Below, one piece after another: positions 14,244 to 25,553 of a stretch of 64,000 bases of DNA. This DNA is from Anisakis pegreffii (lineage: Eukaryota > Nematoda > Chromadorea > Rhabditida > Anisakidae), in the NCBI GenBank assembly GCA_035041965.1, contig JAPYMA010000381.1, positions 124,001 to 188,000 of the forward strand, written 5' to 3'. The notes beneath the pieces were generated by a model. It saw only the letters and a program-made list of their open reading frames with translations. It searched no databases and was not told the DNA's origin. Every line of letters begins with the position of its first letter. Position 1 is the first letter of the stretch. The translations under genes and the position numbers were made by a program.

Positions 14244-17170
14244 TCAACTTCTGTCACGTGCAGTTTGCACTGTGAACAAATTGGACATATTCAAACAGCG
14301 ATTCAACCTCACCCATGTTTCGATCTTACCTGAAAGGTTATGAACAAAAGCTTTAGCGGTTGATTATGACCGTTTGTTCACTAGCAACAAAAATCCTTCG
14401 CAAAAAATGAACACTAAAAAGTTGTGATCGTTTTGCGATTTATTCCTTTGAATTATTCCTTGAATTATCCTACTATTGAATGTCCAATTTCAAATTAACA
14501 GTTCCTACCGTTATTGTTCGGTATTGCTTCAACAATAAATACATTACGCAATTCGTCACTCATCAAAATCTTCCACAATTCAGCCAATTTCGTGAGATTA
14601 TTTGAATTTTGCCATAACTGAAAATAACTGATCAAAATTATTTTCCACTTCATGAAACCTAAAGAAAACACACTCCCAAAATAACAATGAACACATCCAA
14701 AATCAACAACAATAATCACAATGGGCAATACGACATTACACAACGAATCAGCGCAGAAGTTCTCATCTACAATGCTCACGTACATAAACATTCAAATTCT
14801 CAGGAATTCATTCGATTTCTCCCAACGAAAGGTATTTAAGTCAAAATGAATCGAATAATAACACTGTTTCATTAATTCATCGACAATAACTGAAGATCAA
14901 CAACGGTACATATTAAAATCGATTTGACTTAAACTCACATCGGCTATCTGGTCGGCAAGTTGATTTATTTCCACATGAACTTTACCATCCATATATTTCA
15001 AAACTTTGATTTTATTCAAATATTCTCTGAAAAAAAAACCAATGACAACAACTTAGAATCATTTGAACAAACAATATCGAAAAATAACTATAATGAGAGA
15101 TCAAAAATACAAAAAGAAGCCGACGAAATAAAAGAATAACCATGCAAAAAATTGTTTCAATGAGAAAAGAATGTTTTTACTGGGAAAAAATCGCAAAAAA
15201 ATCAAACCTGATCACAGGATTAAGATATAAACCATAGTCTTCTTTACGGATCAACAAAATTTCCCACAGAATAAGCTCGGATATATGCGAAAACTCGGAA
15301 TGTCCCAATAAATTGTCCTGCAAAGTGACGAAACAAAGTATTCAAGTGCGAATTTTGATGGAGTATGTAATCATATCAACGATAAACTCGGTTTCCAATT
15401 CAGTGCAGTGAGTAATTTTTATGGATCACACAACAGAATTTACACAAGAATAATAATTTCATCTACTGTTTATTTATAACAAATAATAAAAGAAAACGGA
15501 TACAGTAAAAGAATAACTTCGACAGTTCGTTGACTCCAATCTAATTTTTCTCTTTTCATCACATCATCCACATTGCTTAGAAGTCTGAACAATTCTTCTA
15601 TTTGTGGCACGAATCTCGATAGCTTCATAATCATTTCGTTATTGTCCACTAATGAACATTCACTGAAATTATGGAAAGAAATAAATGGATGAAACAAATC
15701 AATGAAAACATAATTATAAATCAGTGACACTGGATAGAAATTTAGCCGTGTACGTAAGAACACAATTGAATATCATAACTAAAACATTTTCGGTAACACT
15801 CACTGTTATCAATTACGGAAAAAATAAAGTGGTGGAACCAACCTCGGTTTGGGATCAACACATATTTGTGGTAGATACCGATCTGCCTCCTGTTTCACCT
15901 CGTTCTTGCCACTCGAAAATTTCACGCCTTCGTCTCTTTTTTGCTTTTCTGGAGTTATTTTCGATAGAGATTGCGGCGGTTTTGCGGTCTCCTTCGTGGC
16001 ACTTTGCAGCTTGCCAGTTTTCGTACGATCCATTTCTTTGCCGTCACTTGTGGTCAATTCACGCTCAGTTTTTACCGGATTCGTTTGCCTCACGATAGTG
16101 TCTTGTTCAGTTTTCACTGCTTTGTCCTCATAATCGTTCGCGATCGACTTCCTTGCAGATGAATTTACTTTTGGTTCACGTTGAACACCGATGGCTACGG
16201 GTGTTGGCGTACATGTTTCTCGTGCACGAACAGTTTCAGCAATGCCTCTAGACGTTGGACTCTGCTGTTCTCGTTGTTGTTCGGATGATGAGAAGGTAGT
16301 GTTTTGGCTTGATTCTGTTGCCGTCAATAACGACGTGAAGCCTCCTAACGACATAGCATCCGTATACGAAGGAGGAGGAACATATCCCTCTGGTTGCATT
16401 GCAAATGGCTGCTGATAGTCGGCAGCAGAAGGCAGAACGGAAGAATAAGAAGAAAAAAATGGCATTCGTTGTTGTGGAAAGCCCAGTGGATAGTGAGGAT
16501 AATGAGGCGCTGGACGTGGCGTTGGACCATATGATTTGGGCATCGGTGGTAATTCGATTGTTTCACTGGGTTGCACTCCCTTATGAATTTTTGCGAATAT
16601 ATCATCCAATTTCTTGACTTGTCTTTGATACGCTTCTGTTGCAACGATATCACCATCTATGAGAAGCCATAAATTTTAACTTTTCAAACAAATTTTAAGT
16701 AGTTATGATATGTAGCCAATGGCACTGTTATCATTCTTATTATCGGTGTTGCTAAATGTCATAAGTCCAATAAATATCACCATCATAAGTACATAATAAT
16801 GATAAGATTTAAGCCATAAAATTGTGAAACAATTCTGCAAGCAGCTTGTAAAGGAAACACAGAGCACAGAAGGCTAGTTCAAAAAATTGTGCAGAAAAAT
16901 TAGAAGCTTCTGACAAGCTGAAAATCGTTAGAATGTAATTGTATTCAACAAAAAATCAACAAACTCAATAATACTTTGTGTAGCATGAATCACATTTTGA
17001 CAGTACGCATAACGCATTTCCCTGACCAGTTGTTTGAGAGCCTCACAATCCATTTCATCCGTTAAATTTTCCATATTTGATTGCGTCCAGAATTTCACAG
17101 TAATACTTTGACCTTGATCACTGCCAGCCGCCCCACAAAAATGTTTCGACTGATCAGACTGCCTCGGCAT
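14244..17170 (-). CDS. Unknown seven-exon protein, 515 aa, proline-rich centre with PPxY and SUMO-type motifs
   Basis: Minus-strand exons: 16975-17170, 15843-16656, 15518-15662, 15208-15317, 14939-15026, 14509-14617, 14244-14329. Every junction has GT/AG ends and matching phase, and the frame stays open to TGA, followed at once by AATAAA. Residues 1-95 look helical. Residues 100-165 are rich in P, Y and M and include PPSY at 160-163, a possible WW-domain ligand. Residues 170-335 are polar and lysine-rich, with three psi-K-x-E motifs at K247, K261 and K320. From about 338 to the end the chain looks like a compact helical domain with regular Leu/Ile/Trp spacing. I do not recognise the family. 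The helical C-terminus faintly recalls TFIIS N-terminal-type domains of transcription elongation and Mediator proteins, but this is only an impression. A nuclear regulatory protein is my best guess. Confidence 0.75.
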
Positions 17171-17480
17171 TGCTCATTCATTCATTCACAATAACTCTAA
17201 TATATGGCACGACCTTTTGTGATTTTCGTCCGGTCAAATTCCACTCCTGAAAGAATTGAACACGATCGACAAACGGAAAACAGATACACGAAACTGTAAC
17301 AGATCTATGCGAGAAACCCATTGAAAATGCTGTCGGAAGCTAGGCTTGACAATTCAGTGTCCGAGGTTCAAGAAGAAGCTTAACCTCACTAATCATTTAA
17401 TGAATAATTTAATGAAAAAAATCAACATAAATTTAGCTGTACGACAACCGAATGGGAATGATATGAAGTTTCATCTTGAC
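17171..17480. other. Upstream region of the 515-aa gene
   Basis: This stretch lies directly upstream of the start codon at 17170 and should contain its promoter or trans-splice site. I see no coding sequence. It ends at the foldback element, which therefore lies about 310 bp upstream of the ATG. Confidence 0.4.
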
Positions 17481-17670
17481 GTTTAAACAAAATAAGGGTA
17501 ATGTTGTATTTCAGGTTGGTAAAATCAAAACGGCATTTCGTTCGTGCGAACATTTCTTGCTGTGCTTTAACTAATCATAAGTAGCATATTCAACTACGAA
17601 TGAGAACGAAATGCCATTTTGATTTTACCAACCCGAAAGACAAAATTACCAAAATAAGATGTTTAAATTG
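17481..17670. mobile_element. MITE-like foldback element
   Basis: The 35-bp arms at 17509-17543 and 17604-17638 are inverted copies with 33 of 35 bases matching, around a loop of about 60 bp. Outside them, shorter inverted matches continue (attacc and tgtttaaa), giving about 190 bp in all. No transposase lies inside. The shape fits a non-autonomous DNA transposon or other foldback repeat. Target-site duplications were not clear to me. Confidence 0.6.
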
Positions 17671-18860
17671 AACTTTCGTCTCGATGCTTGTGCAGTTTAT
17701 GGTCAATGCGGCATAAAGATATGCACGATCCGTAACGATTGGCATGCTTCACTTGATTAAAGTTGCGATAGAACAAAGAAGATGTTTAAATTATCAACTT
17801 TCGACAAGAAAAACGAACTCGCTGAATTATTCAAAGATATAGGACATACCATGCGATGGCAACATCGGCAAACTTCGGTTCGCAAATATGAACCCCTCGA
17901 TGTTCTAGATAGCTCCCAAAAGGCGCGATTTTTAAAATTTCATGACGGCGAGCAGCATGCCCACACCACTTTTTTATTTCAGACGGGGAGAAAAAAGACC
18001 AGCTGCTTGCTAGACGGGTGCCCATCTCCGTTTCGTCAAGCAGCTGGCCTAAACAATACCACTCGATCGGGTTCGGCCTGCAAATGCCAAACAACTGACA
18101 CCCGAATGTGCAGCAGTCAGCAAGTTGCTACCGAAATCAGAGTGGTGGAGTGCTTACGCCCTACCAGATTACCTACAAAACCCAAAACCAGCTCAAGACT
18201 TTCACTCTTCACGCAAGAAAAATGGCACTCCACCATCATCTGTCCCGTTCGAATGGCATCAAAACTTGACAACACGTTAAAGCTTTATACAGCCCTCATT
18301 CTCTACGCAGAAAAAAACGAGGGTTTCACAGTAATCACTCAAACAATTGCACTATGACATTATACATTATCACAACATATTATCACATAATTCTTAGTGT
18401 GTTCTCGCATTCGCATTCATTCATGCCGCGTTGTCTTGATCGGGTGCATTCGTACCCGAACCATCCATTTTTCATCAAGTTAATCCTAAGTGCGCCGAAT
18501 ACTTCTGAAAACATACTCTGCAGTTTCAGCTGGATATTTTTTGAATTACCCATGTTATGCGAAATATATTGTACTACCTAATGAACTACCTGAGCCCCAT
18601 CCAATCCGCTAAACTTATCCCCTCGAAGCTCAATGTCAGTCACCTGTATCCTTAAATAAAATTCAGAAACAAAACGCCAAAAGTCTAACGAATAGGTTTT
18701 GAACCATAGCCTTCCACATGGAAACGGAGAACACTACCAACATGCTACAACGCACCTTTACAACCGCAACATGCTAGGAAGTACACAAAAATGGATTTTG
18801 AAAAAATTGCCATCCTTCCCCCTACCCCTTCTGTGCGAACTACATAAATTTTACCTAAAA
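17671..18860. other. GC-richer hairpin-rich segment, possible decayed element
   Basis: This block is richer in G+C than its surroundings. It holds overlapping open frames on both strands (plus 17782-18357, 191 codons; minus 17831-18094), neither with a family I recognise. It also holds several short inverted repeats: an 11-bp pair CCAGCTGCTTG/CAAGCAGCTGG near 17998-18048, and a CCCTC/GAGGG pair near 18293-18325. The sequence near 17656 (aagatgtttaaatt, then aactttcg) recurs near 17780, linking this block with the adjacent foldback element. I read it as a decayed mobile or repetitive element rather than a gene. Confidence 0.4.
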
Positions 18861-18878
18861 CCACATTCCACACCGAAT

Positions 18879-18928
18879 GGACGTCTTATTTAGACAAACG
18901 TCTTAGACGTCTCAGAATGAACGTCCTT
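18879..18928. repeat. Nested ACGTC palindromes
   Basis: Within 50 bp the word ACGTC appears four times in a nested inverted arrangement: outer arms GGACGT and ACGTCC, and an inner AGACGTCT palindrome. No gene is attached to it. Confidence 0.7.
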
Positions 18929-19238
18929 TTGAACAAAAAGAACAGTAATATATCTCCAGTGTAAAAAAAATCTGAGCAAACAAAGATCAAATAAAAATGT
19001 TAAAATATTAAATATGAATTACTTTTTTCACAACGTGATTGTTGCAGTTCTTCATACGTTGACCCATTACAACCCTCGATGCTGACATCGTGCTCTCCAT
19101 GCTCGTGATCGACTCCAGCGCAATCGATCGAATGAAATTTGTTATCATGATCATAGTGAGTTCACATGCTTGGATTCAAACGGAATCAAAATTCTGGTAA
19201 TTCATGTATTCCCTTACGCAAACGGTGCTTAGCATCAA

Positions 19239-20575
19239 TTTGAAAAGCAGCACGCATAAAGTAAGGATAAACGGTCACACAAAGTTTTCTAAGCACTTGG
19301 ATAGATAAAAGAAGCACATGCATGGAATTTTCACAGAACACCTGAGGTTATCCGCCGCTGTCCATGAAGGTTATCCTCCAGGAAGTTTGACGGTACGAAT
19401 GCCGGGTTCACCCGGAACTGGGATAGGATTGCTCCCTGGGTTATCCGCCCATTCTCCCAGCCTCCATGCATTCCCACACCAACATGTGTTCTACAAAATA
19501 CCATACCTGGACCTCCAACTCAGTCATGTTAAAAAAAGAATGGCAATATTTGACTAGCATTCGGTGACCGTTTTACCCAAGATTATACGTCTGATAATAA
19601 GGGCCGACAAAAGGATATCGAAATAACATAATCTCAGCGTTAAACAATTTGAAAAGCAACGCGCATAAAGTAAGGATAAACGGCCAGACAAAGTTTTCTA
19701 ACTACTTGGATAGTTAAAGGAAGCACATGCATAGATTTTCATAGAACACACGAGGTTATCCGCCGCTGTCCATGAAGGTTATCCTTCAGGAAGTTTGACG
19801 GTACGAATGCCGGGTTCACCCGGAACCGGGATAGGATTTCTCCCTGGGTTATCCGCCCATTCTCCCGGCCTCCATGCATTCCCACACCAACATAGGTTCT
19901 AGAAAATGCCATGCCTGCGCCTCCAACTTAGCTATGTCAACAAAAGAATTACAGTAGTTGAACATCATTCAGTGGCCGTTCTGCCCAAGATTATACGTCT
20001 TATAATAAGGGCCGACAAAAGGATGGATCAAATTTGTAATAGGGGATAGCAACGAATCGCCTAGCCTCCGAGGTTTTTGATAATTAACTGTCAAATTAAC
20101 TTAATCTCAACGTTAAACAGTTTGAAAAGCAGCACGCATAAGGAAAGGATAAACGACCACGCAAAGTTTTCTAACTACTTGGATAGTTAAAGGAAGCACA
20201 TGCATGGATTTTCATAGAGCACACGAGGTTATCCGCCGCTGTCCATGAAGGTTATCCTCCAGGAAGTTTGACGGTACGAATGCCGGGTTCACCCGGAACC
20301 GGGATAGGATTTCTCCCTGGGTTATCCGCCCATTCTCCCGGCCTCCATGCATTCCCACACCAACATGGGTTCTAGAAAATACCATGCCTGCACCTCCAAC
20401 TTAGCTATGTCAACAAAAGAATTGCAACAGTTGAATATCATTCAGTGGCCGTTTTACCCAAGATTATGCGGCTAATAATAGGGGCCTATAAAAGGATTCA
20501 TCAAATCTGTACTAAAAGAGAATAACTAAAGAATGACAAATCGACTAGCCTTCGAGATTCTTGATACCGAGCTGA
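19239..20575. repeat. Three tandem copies of a unit of about 470 bp
   Basis: Copies begin at 19239, 19648 and 20121, each at tttgaaaagc, and are very similar. Copy 1 lacks about 60 bp near its end, so it is shorter. The core is much richer in G+C than the flanks. It contains three GGTTATCC words, a CCGGGTTCACCCGG hairpin and an ATGCATGGA/TCCATGCAT inverted pair. Copy 1 carries a short open frame (19318-19557) that is not kept in the others, so coding is unlikely. A local satellite or repeated element is the simplest reading; a tandem non-coding RNA unit cannot be excluded. Confidence 0.85.
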
Positions 20576-23500
20576 CAGGATGCGAAACCACCAACGCCCA
20601 ACCTGTTAGTTTCATCTTCCGCCCTCGAATCCACAACGCTCAACGGCCTAGAACACACAAATGCGAATGAAAATAGGAACACGACATAGGCAGTCAAGTG
20701 AAAACACGTTTGGAAGACCAAGAAAAACATCAATAACGATAGGCAACGAAAAGTTTTATGTCACCTCACTATACCAACTCTCTATTGTAAGGCACAATAT
20801 TATCCCAATAAGTAAATATACTATCTCGCGGTTTAGTAGCAAATGATGTTATTAAACCGTTACAAAATATGCTCATTTAAGAAAGATAGTCGTTAATATC
20901 TCACATTTGAGCAGAAAGTACTTTATAAAGATGATGGAAAAAAACGGACAGTGTAAACATGAATCCGAACAAACCAACGAACTCAGAGAGCAATGTGCAT
21001 GAAAATCAATTTTCTAAAGTCGAATTCTATGATTATGCCTAGAATAATTTGTTGCTTTTCCATAGAGTACATGAAATGGACAAAAAATCTCAAATTATAT
21101 ATTGAAATAACAATTCTCGTAGAATGTGATGAATTCTATCTAATTGAAATGCTCCATCAACATAGCACAAAACTGCTATTAATTCTACTATGTAAGCAAA
21201 CTAATTTACACTGCTAAAAAACTGATCAGCTGAACTAATTAATGATAATTAATGAATTAATTAAAATTAATCAAGAACATGAACAAAAAGAAGAAACAGG
21301 ATGAACCGAGCGAACGAATAGTTCACCATTGGAAGTTATCGGCTCGAGATGGTCTGCTTCGTTTGTCTCAATTCCTGCACTTTCTCTTTCCTGGCTGTTT
21401 CTCACTGGCTGCTGACAATGAGAGTTTCCAATGTCTCACGTCAGCTTCCTTCATCTTTTACAGTCATCGTTCAATTCGTGAACGGATCATTTCCTTCCAA
21501 AGAGGCGAATCTGTACTCTTTGTAATTAGTTAATTGACTTTCCCAAGTGTCTATCGGATAAGCTATCATAAACTGATAAAAACCAACATAAACTATCATA
21601 AGCTATCATAAACTGAAAGCAATGAAACCAAATAAAATGAATTCAAGCAAAAAGAAAAGTAATGTCAACCATTATAAAACATGCATGTCTGTGTACCCCA
21701 CAGCCCCTAAATTACAGAACTACCACAAGATCTTAAGTTAATGAAAAGGAAGGAGAGAAACTTCTATTCATTCCCGTTTGGTTGTCATAAAGTTAACCGC
21801 AGGTTGTTTCCTTGGTTCAGTCATTCAGCAAATGAACAGTGAGGTTAGATTTCTTCTTGAACTTTATCGGGCGCTATATTATCGGGCCCAGATTTCGCCA
21901 GCATCTTCAGTGAGTGTAATCCACAGATCCGTTATAGTTTCATGCACAGTTTTTCATCTATCGATCCTGTTCTATAAAATACGATAACTTCACGATAATC
22001 GATGGTGACAAAATATGATAATTTCTTGACACCTCAATCTCCTGCTGGTCTTCCCTTCAAATTAACCTTCTTCATCAAGATCGGCGAGATCAACATTTGA
22101 TTGAAATGATCAGGGTCATCACACCTTCGCACTATGTAAATTCATCGATCCTATTACAACAACTAAACACTTCAAAGTGTTCACCGCGTGTCCCATACCA
22201 AATGTGGTCGCAGTGAAAGTTCGTTGATAAACTAATGACATTTCGAGACATCGCAAGAACTGGATAAACACTTTGATGGTATCCGATATACGTAATCAAT
22301 ACACGTCGTCGGAATTGTATTTATGACAGTGCTCCCGATTACTTTCATGAAACAACATAATCCGCTTGAAACAATAACAGTGCTCTAAGACAGTACACAT
22401 TAGAGCGGTAAGTAAACATTAGCATCACTTTCTCATTACATAATAACACATCAGAAAAATCTGTATTTGCTTTGGTCTTTTCATGTTAAACAGTTTCAAG
22501 TTACGATTAATGATGATTAATCGGAATATGCTGAGTGGATTGATTGTTATTTTCCTTTGATTCATCTTTTGTTTTAGTTGCGATTGGTATCGTATAAACA
22601 GTAGAAGTAAGATCATTTCAATGCTGAATTATTGAATATGAGAAATGAAATTGATTTCAATGTCATTAGTTGATGTATTAAACGCTTACAGGAAGCATAG
22701 TAAAACAATCAAGCTTGATCGCTATGTTATTGAGTGAAAACGCTACGGGCACTTGCAAGTGACGATAACATGATCTAGATCAATTTTTTAATTTCCGATT
22801 GGGATTTCCTCATAGTCAGCAATGCACAATCCCTCTTCGTAACATTCTGCGTTATCCAGTCAAACTTTCCGATAAGTTTAATGTTCATACACTACTGAAT
22901 AATGCAATGAGGTTTTATTTGGCTCACTAGTTTGAATAAGTGAATAATTGAAATGAATTTTAGATGCATCCCTTTAAATTGAGTTCGTTCCAGACTTTCA
23001 ACTGGAACATTACTTGCTTGCTCACAAGTATTGATGATAGTGGGTAATAACAAAAGTTTTAAATGTTTTGCGAGAAATATGCATTATTCAACTATTGGTT
23101 TTGTGATACGGTGGTGGTGATGGTGTATATTTGTTGCAATCGAGCTTTGGACAATTGTATGATAGTGGATTAATGATGAGAGTCGATGAAGTTGCTGAAG
23201 TGCTTGAAAAGTTTATCGAAAAGACGACGACGACGGACGATTTGAAACGTGTGTGTGTGTAGATGAGACAATCACGGATGACTGCAGTCAGGGCGAATAG
23301 CCTGAGGCAGCAGCATTGCAGATAGGCTGCTCTATAAATTGGTTGATCTTGTGTGTATGAGCATATATATCTGTGCAGTAGTGTATACTGAACAAGAGAT
23401 TGAAAGTGGGTCTGTTGATGAGGAATGAATAACGCTTTGATGTTTGCGATAACACATCGATCAAAGCATCTGTCAAATTGTTGAGTCAGTTGCACTAGCC

Positions 23501-25553
23501 GGATAATGGAACGAATCCGAGCGAGATGAATACCCACCTCAAAACAACATTCAATTCTTTCATTAAATTTTAGCACTGTGTATTTTATTCCTTACTACTG
23601 TTTTATCGTTATTGTTTCTCACCGCTACGATTGTAACGCTGCGGCTATCGTTCTTATCGTTGAATTATTCGTCAATATCATTGGTATTCTCATTATCACT
23701 AAGTGTGTTGCGTTAGCGTTTCTGTATAAATGCAAAAATGAATCACATTCAAAAATACATTTAATAAATCGTTTCATATAAAATACAATCGACTTTAGTT
23801 GGCATTTTTAATTCACTGAATTTATCAACATGCTAACAACAATAAGATTCGGACAGATTCATTGTATCAGAAAATACAGCAGTCAAAAGATTATATTCTT
23901 ATACGAGGAAGAGATACAAATGGAGCAGATAGATAGAGGAAAAGAGTTGGTGAGAATAATACCTTGTGGAAGGTAGATTACAGTAGTACGGGTGAAAGCA
24001 ATAATGAGGTGAATATTGCCATAAGAATGAAATGATGCAACTTTAGGGAAAAGTTTCTATCGGTTAAAATTATATTTCGTTTTCAGTTACATATTTGAAC
24101 AAGTAACAAATTATTTATAGTCTAACTGAAAACCGCTCTTAATCTGAAGATCAAATGGCATAGAATATTGAGAAGGTGAGGCAAAAATCGGTGATGACAA
24201 AGCTACTTCTCGGTTCATGTGCCTTTTAAATTCAATCATCCACATATGTTGACTGATGATGAACCTTCTTTTCTCGGTTCCATCACCTCAAAAGATTTTT
24301 TCGCAACTCATTTATAAAATACTGAAAACTGATAGGGGATAGGGAATTTGGAAACTAGGTACAGAACGAGATGTGAACGAATGAAATATGGTTGTGGTAA
24401 CGTTCTGAGAGGAAAGTGGCCGACCTCGAAATATCAAAGTGATCATGATGGATTGCATTCATGATAGACGATGATTGTGAATGTCGGCTTATCAAATATG
24501 GCGAAGTTTATTTTGATAAATTGTCATCAGTGTGAATTTTTGATAGTCGCTGATTACCAGTTTGATTCACGCTGATAGACAAAGTGCAGAGACACCACAA
24601 AACATGTGATCCAAATCGAATTCGATCCTGTAGCAATCAGAGTAAATACGTTGAGAACTTGATTTGTTGCAGCCTGCTAAGACTTTTGCTGGAAATGTTT
24701 CCGAAACACCAAATTTAGTTTCTGAAACAGTTGGCAGATAAAATGTCGCGAAGGCGTCCAGGGCAAAACTTGGCTAGATCAGCAACGAATCATTGAAAAA
24801 CAATGAAAACAATATTTGGTTAGCTGCATCATCAAGACTGCAAATGGAGCATGCTCGGTGGAATTCATTAGTTCACTGAATCAAGAACTCGAATTCGACA
24901 GTGTTAAATTCTCAGAGAAGTTATTGAATTTTAGCAAATCAGTTTTGTGCGACGAAATTCATCGAAGACAAATGCGCATTGTTGCCAGAAAATTTGAGCA
25001 TTTCACAAAATATTCGAACAAGCAAATAAGTCAAATGATTGCTAAGCTATGATCAAACGCTCTCAAGCCACTTATTCCATACCAAGTTCAATTAATCTGC
25101 GACCAATGAGGCACCCCAAAATTAAGGCTGAACGGGATTCACGTAATTCAGCGTTGAAATAGGATAGGCTATGGCTTGACTGATATCTAGGATAGGTTTC
25201 AAATCAGAAAATATCTTTGTAGGACTAAAAAAATCGGCAAAGCACATGAAATTAAGAATTTGAGAAAGTATGAGTACATGAAATTTAATGTTGGCATGTG
25301 GTCTGATTGACGGACACCAATAGATTTTTGGTAAGAACTTCTGGCTTGACACTATTTGTCAAACTGATCGTGCCTGATCCTTGTGACCATGCCAGGTAAT
25401 CAAATGCACAGGCGGAAATCAAGAATGCCGAAAAAAACCACCGTTGATAGCGATGATACTTACCAAATATCATAATCATTTTACATACAACATACTATTC
25501 GTAATGATCAATTATGTATACAACATATATAAGTGCGCATATAAACAAAACGC
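20576..25553. other. Region with no supported gene, left of ceh-13
   Basis: The 3' flank of ceh-13 lies at the right end, without a clear AATAAA. Plus-strand open frames at 21279-21533 (84 codons) and 21778-21987 have fairly coding-like composition, the second with a good donor (GTGAGTG at about 21909). I could not join them into a phase-consistent model or assign a family. A small cluster of ctatcataa repeats lies at about 21561-21616. Confidence 0.4.

Noticed and set aside
15724..16415. Several plus-strand frames of 60-124 codons
   Set aside because: They are antisense shadows of the long second exon of the 515-aa gene, which is supported by phase-matched splice sites and a polyadenylation signal.
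19383..19405. GGGTTCACCCGG as a possible tRNA B box
   Set aside because: It does not fit the GGTTCRANYCC pattern, and no cloverleaf or A box can be drawn around it.
19571..19582. TTACCCAAG in the tandem repeat, a 9-base match to nematode SL1
   Set aside because: The rest of the 22-nt leader does not match, no GT donor follows, no Sm site is visible, and copy 2 has lost the match.
21279..21987. Possible two- or three-exon plus-strand gene
   Set aside because: The frames look somewhat coding-like, but their phases could not be joined with good splice sites, and lengths are within chance expectation.
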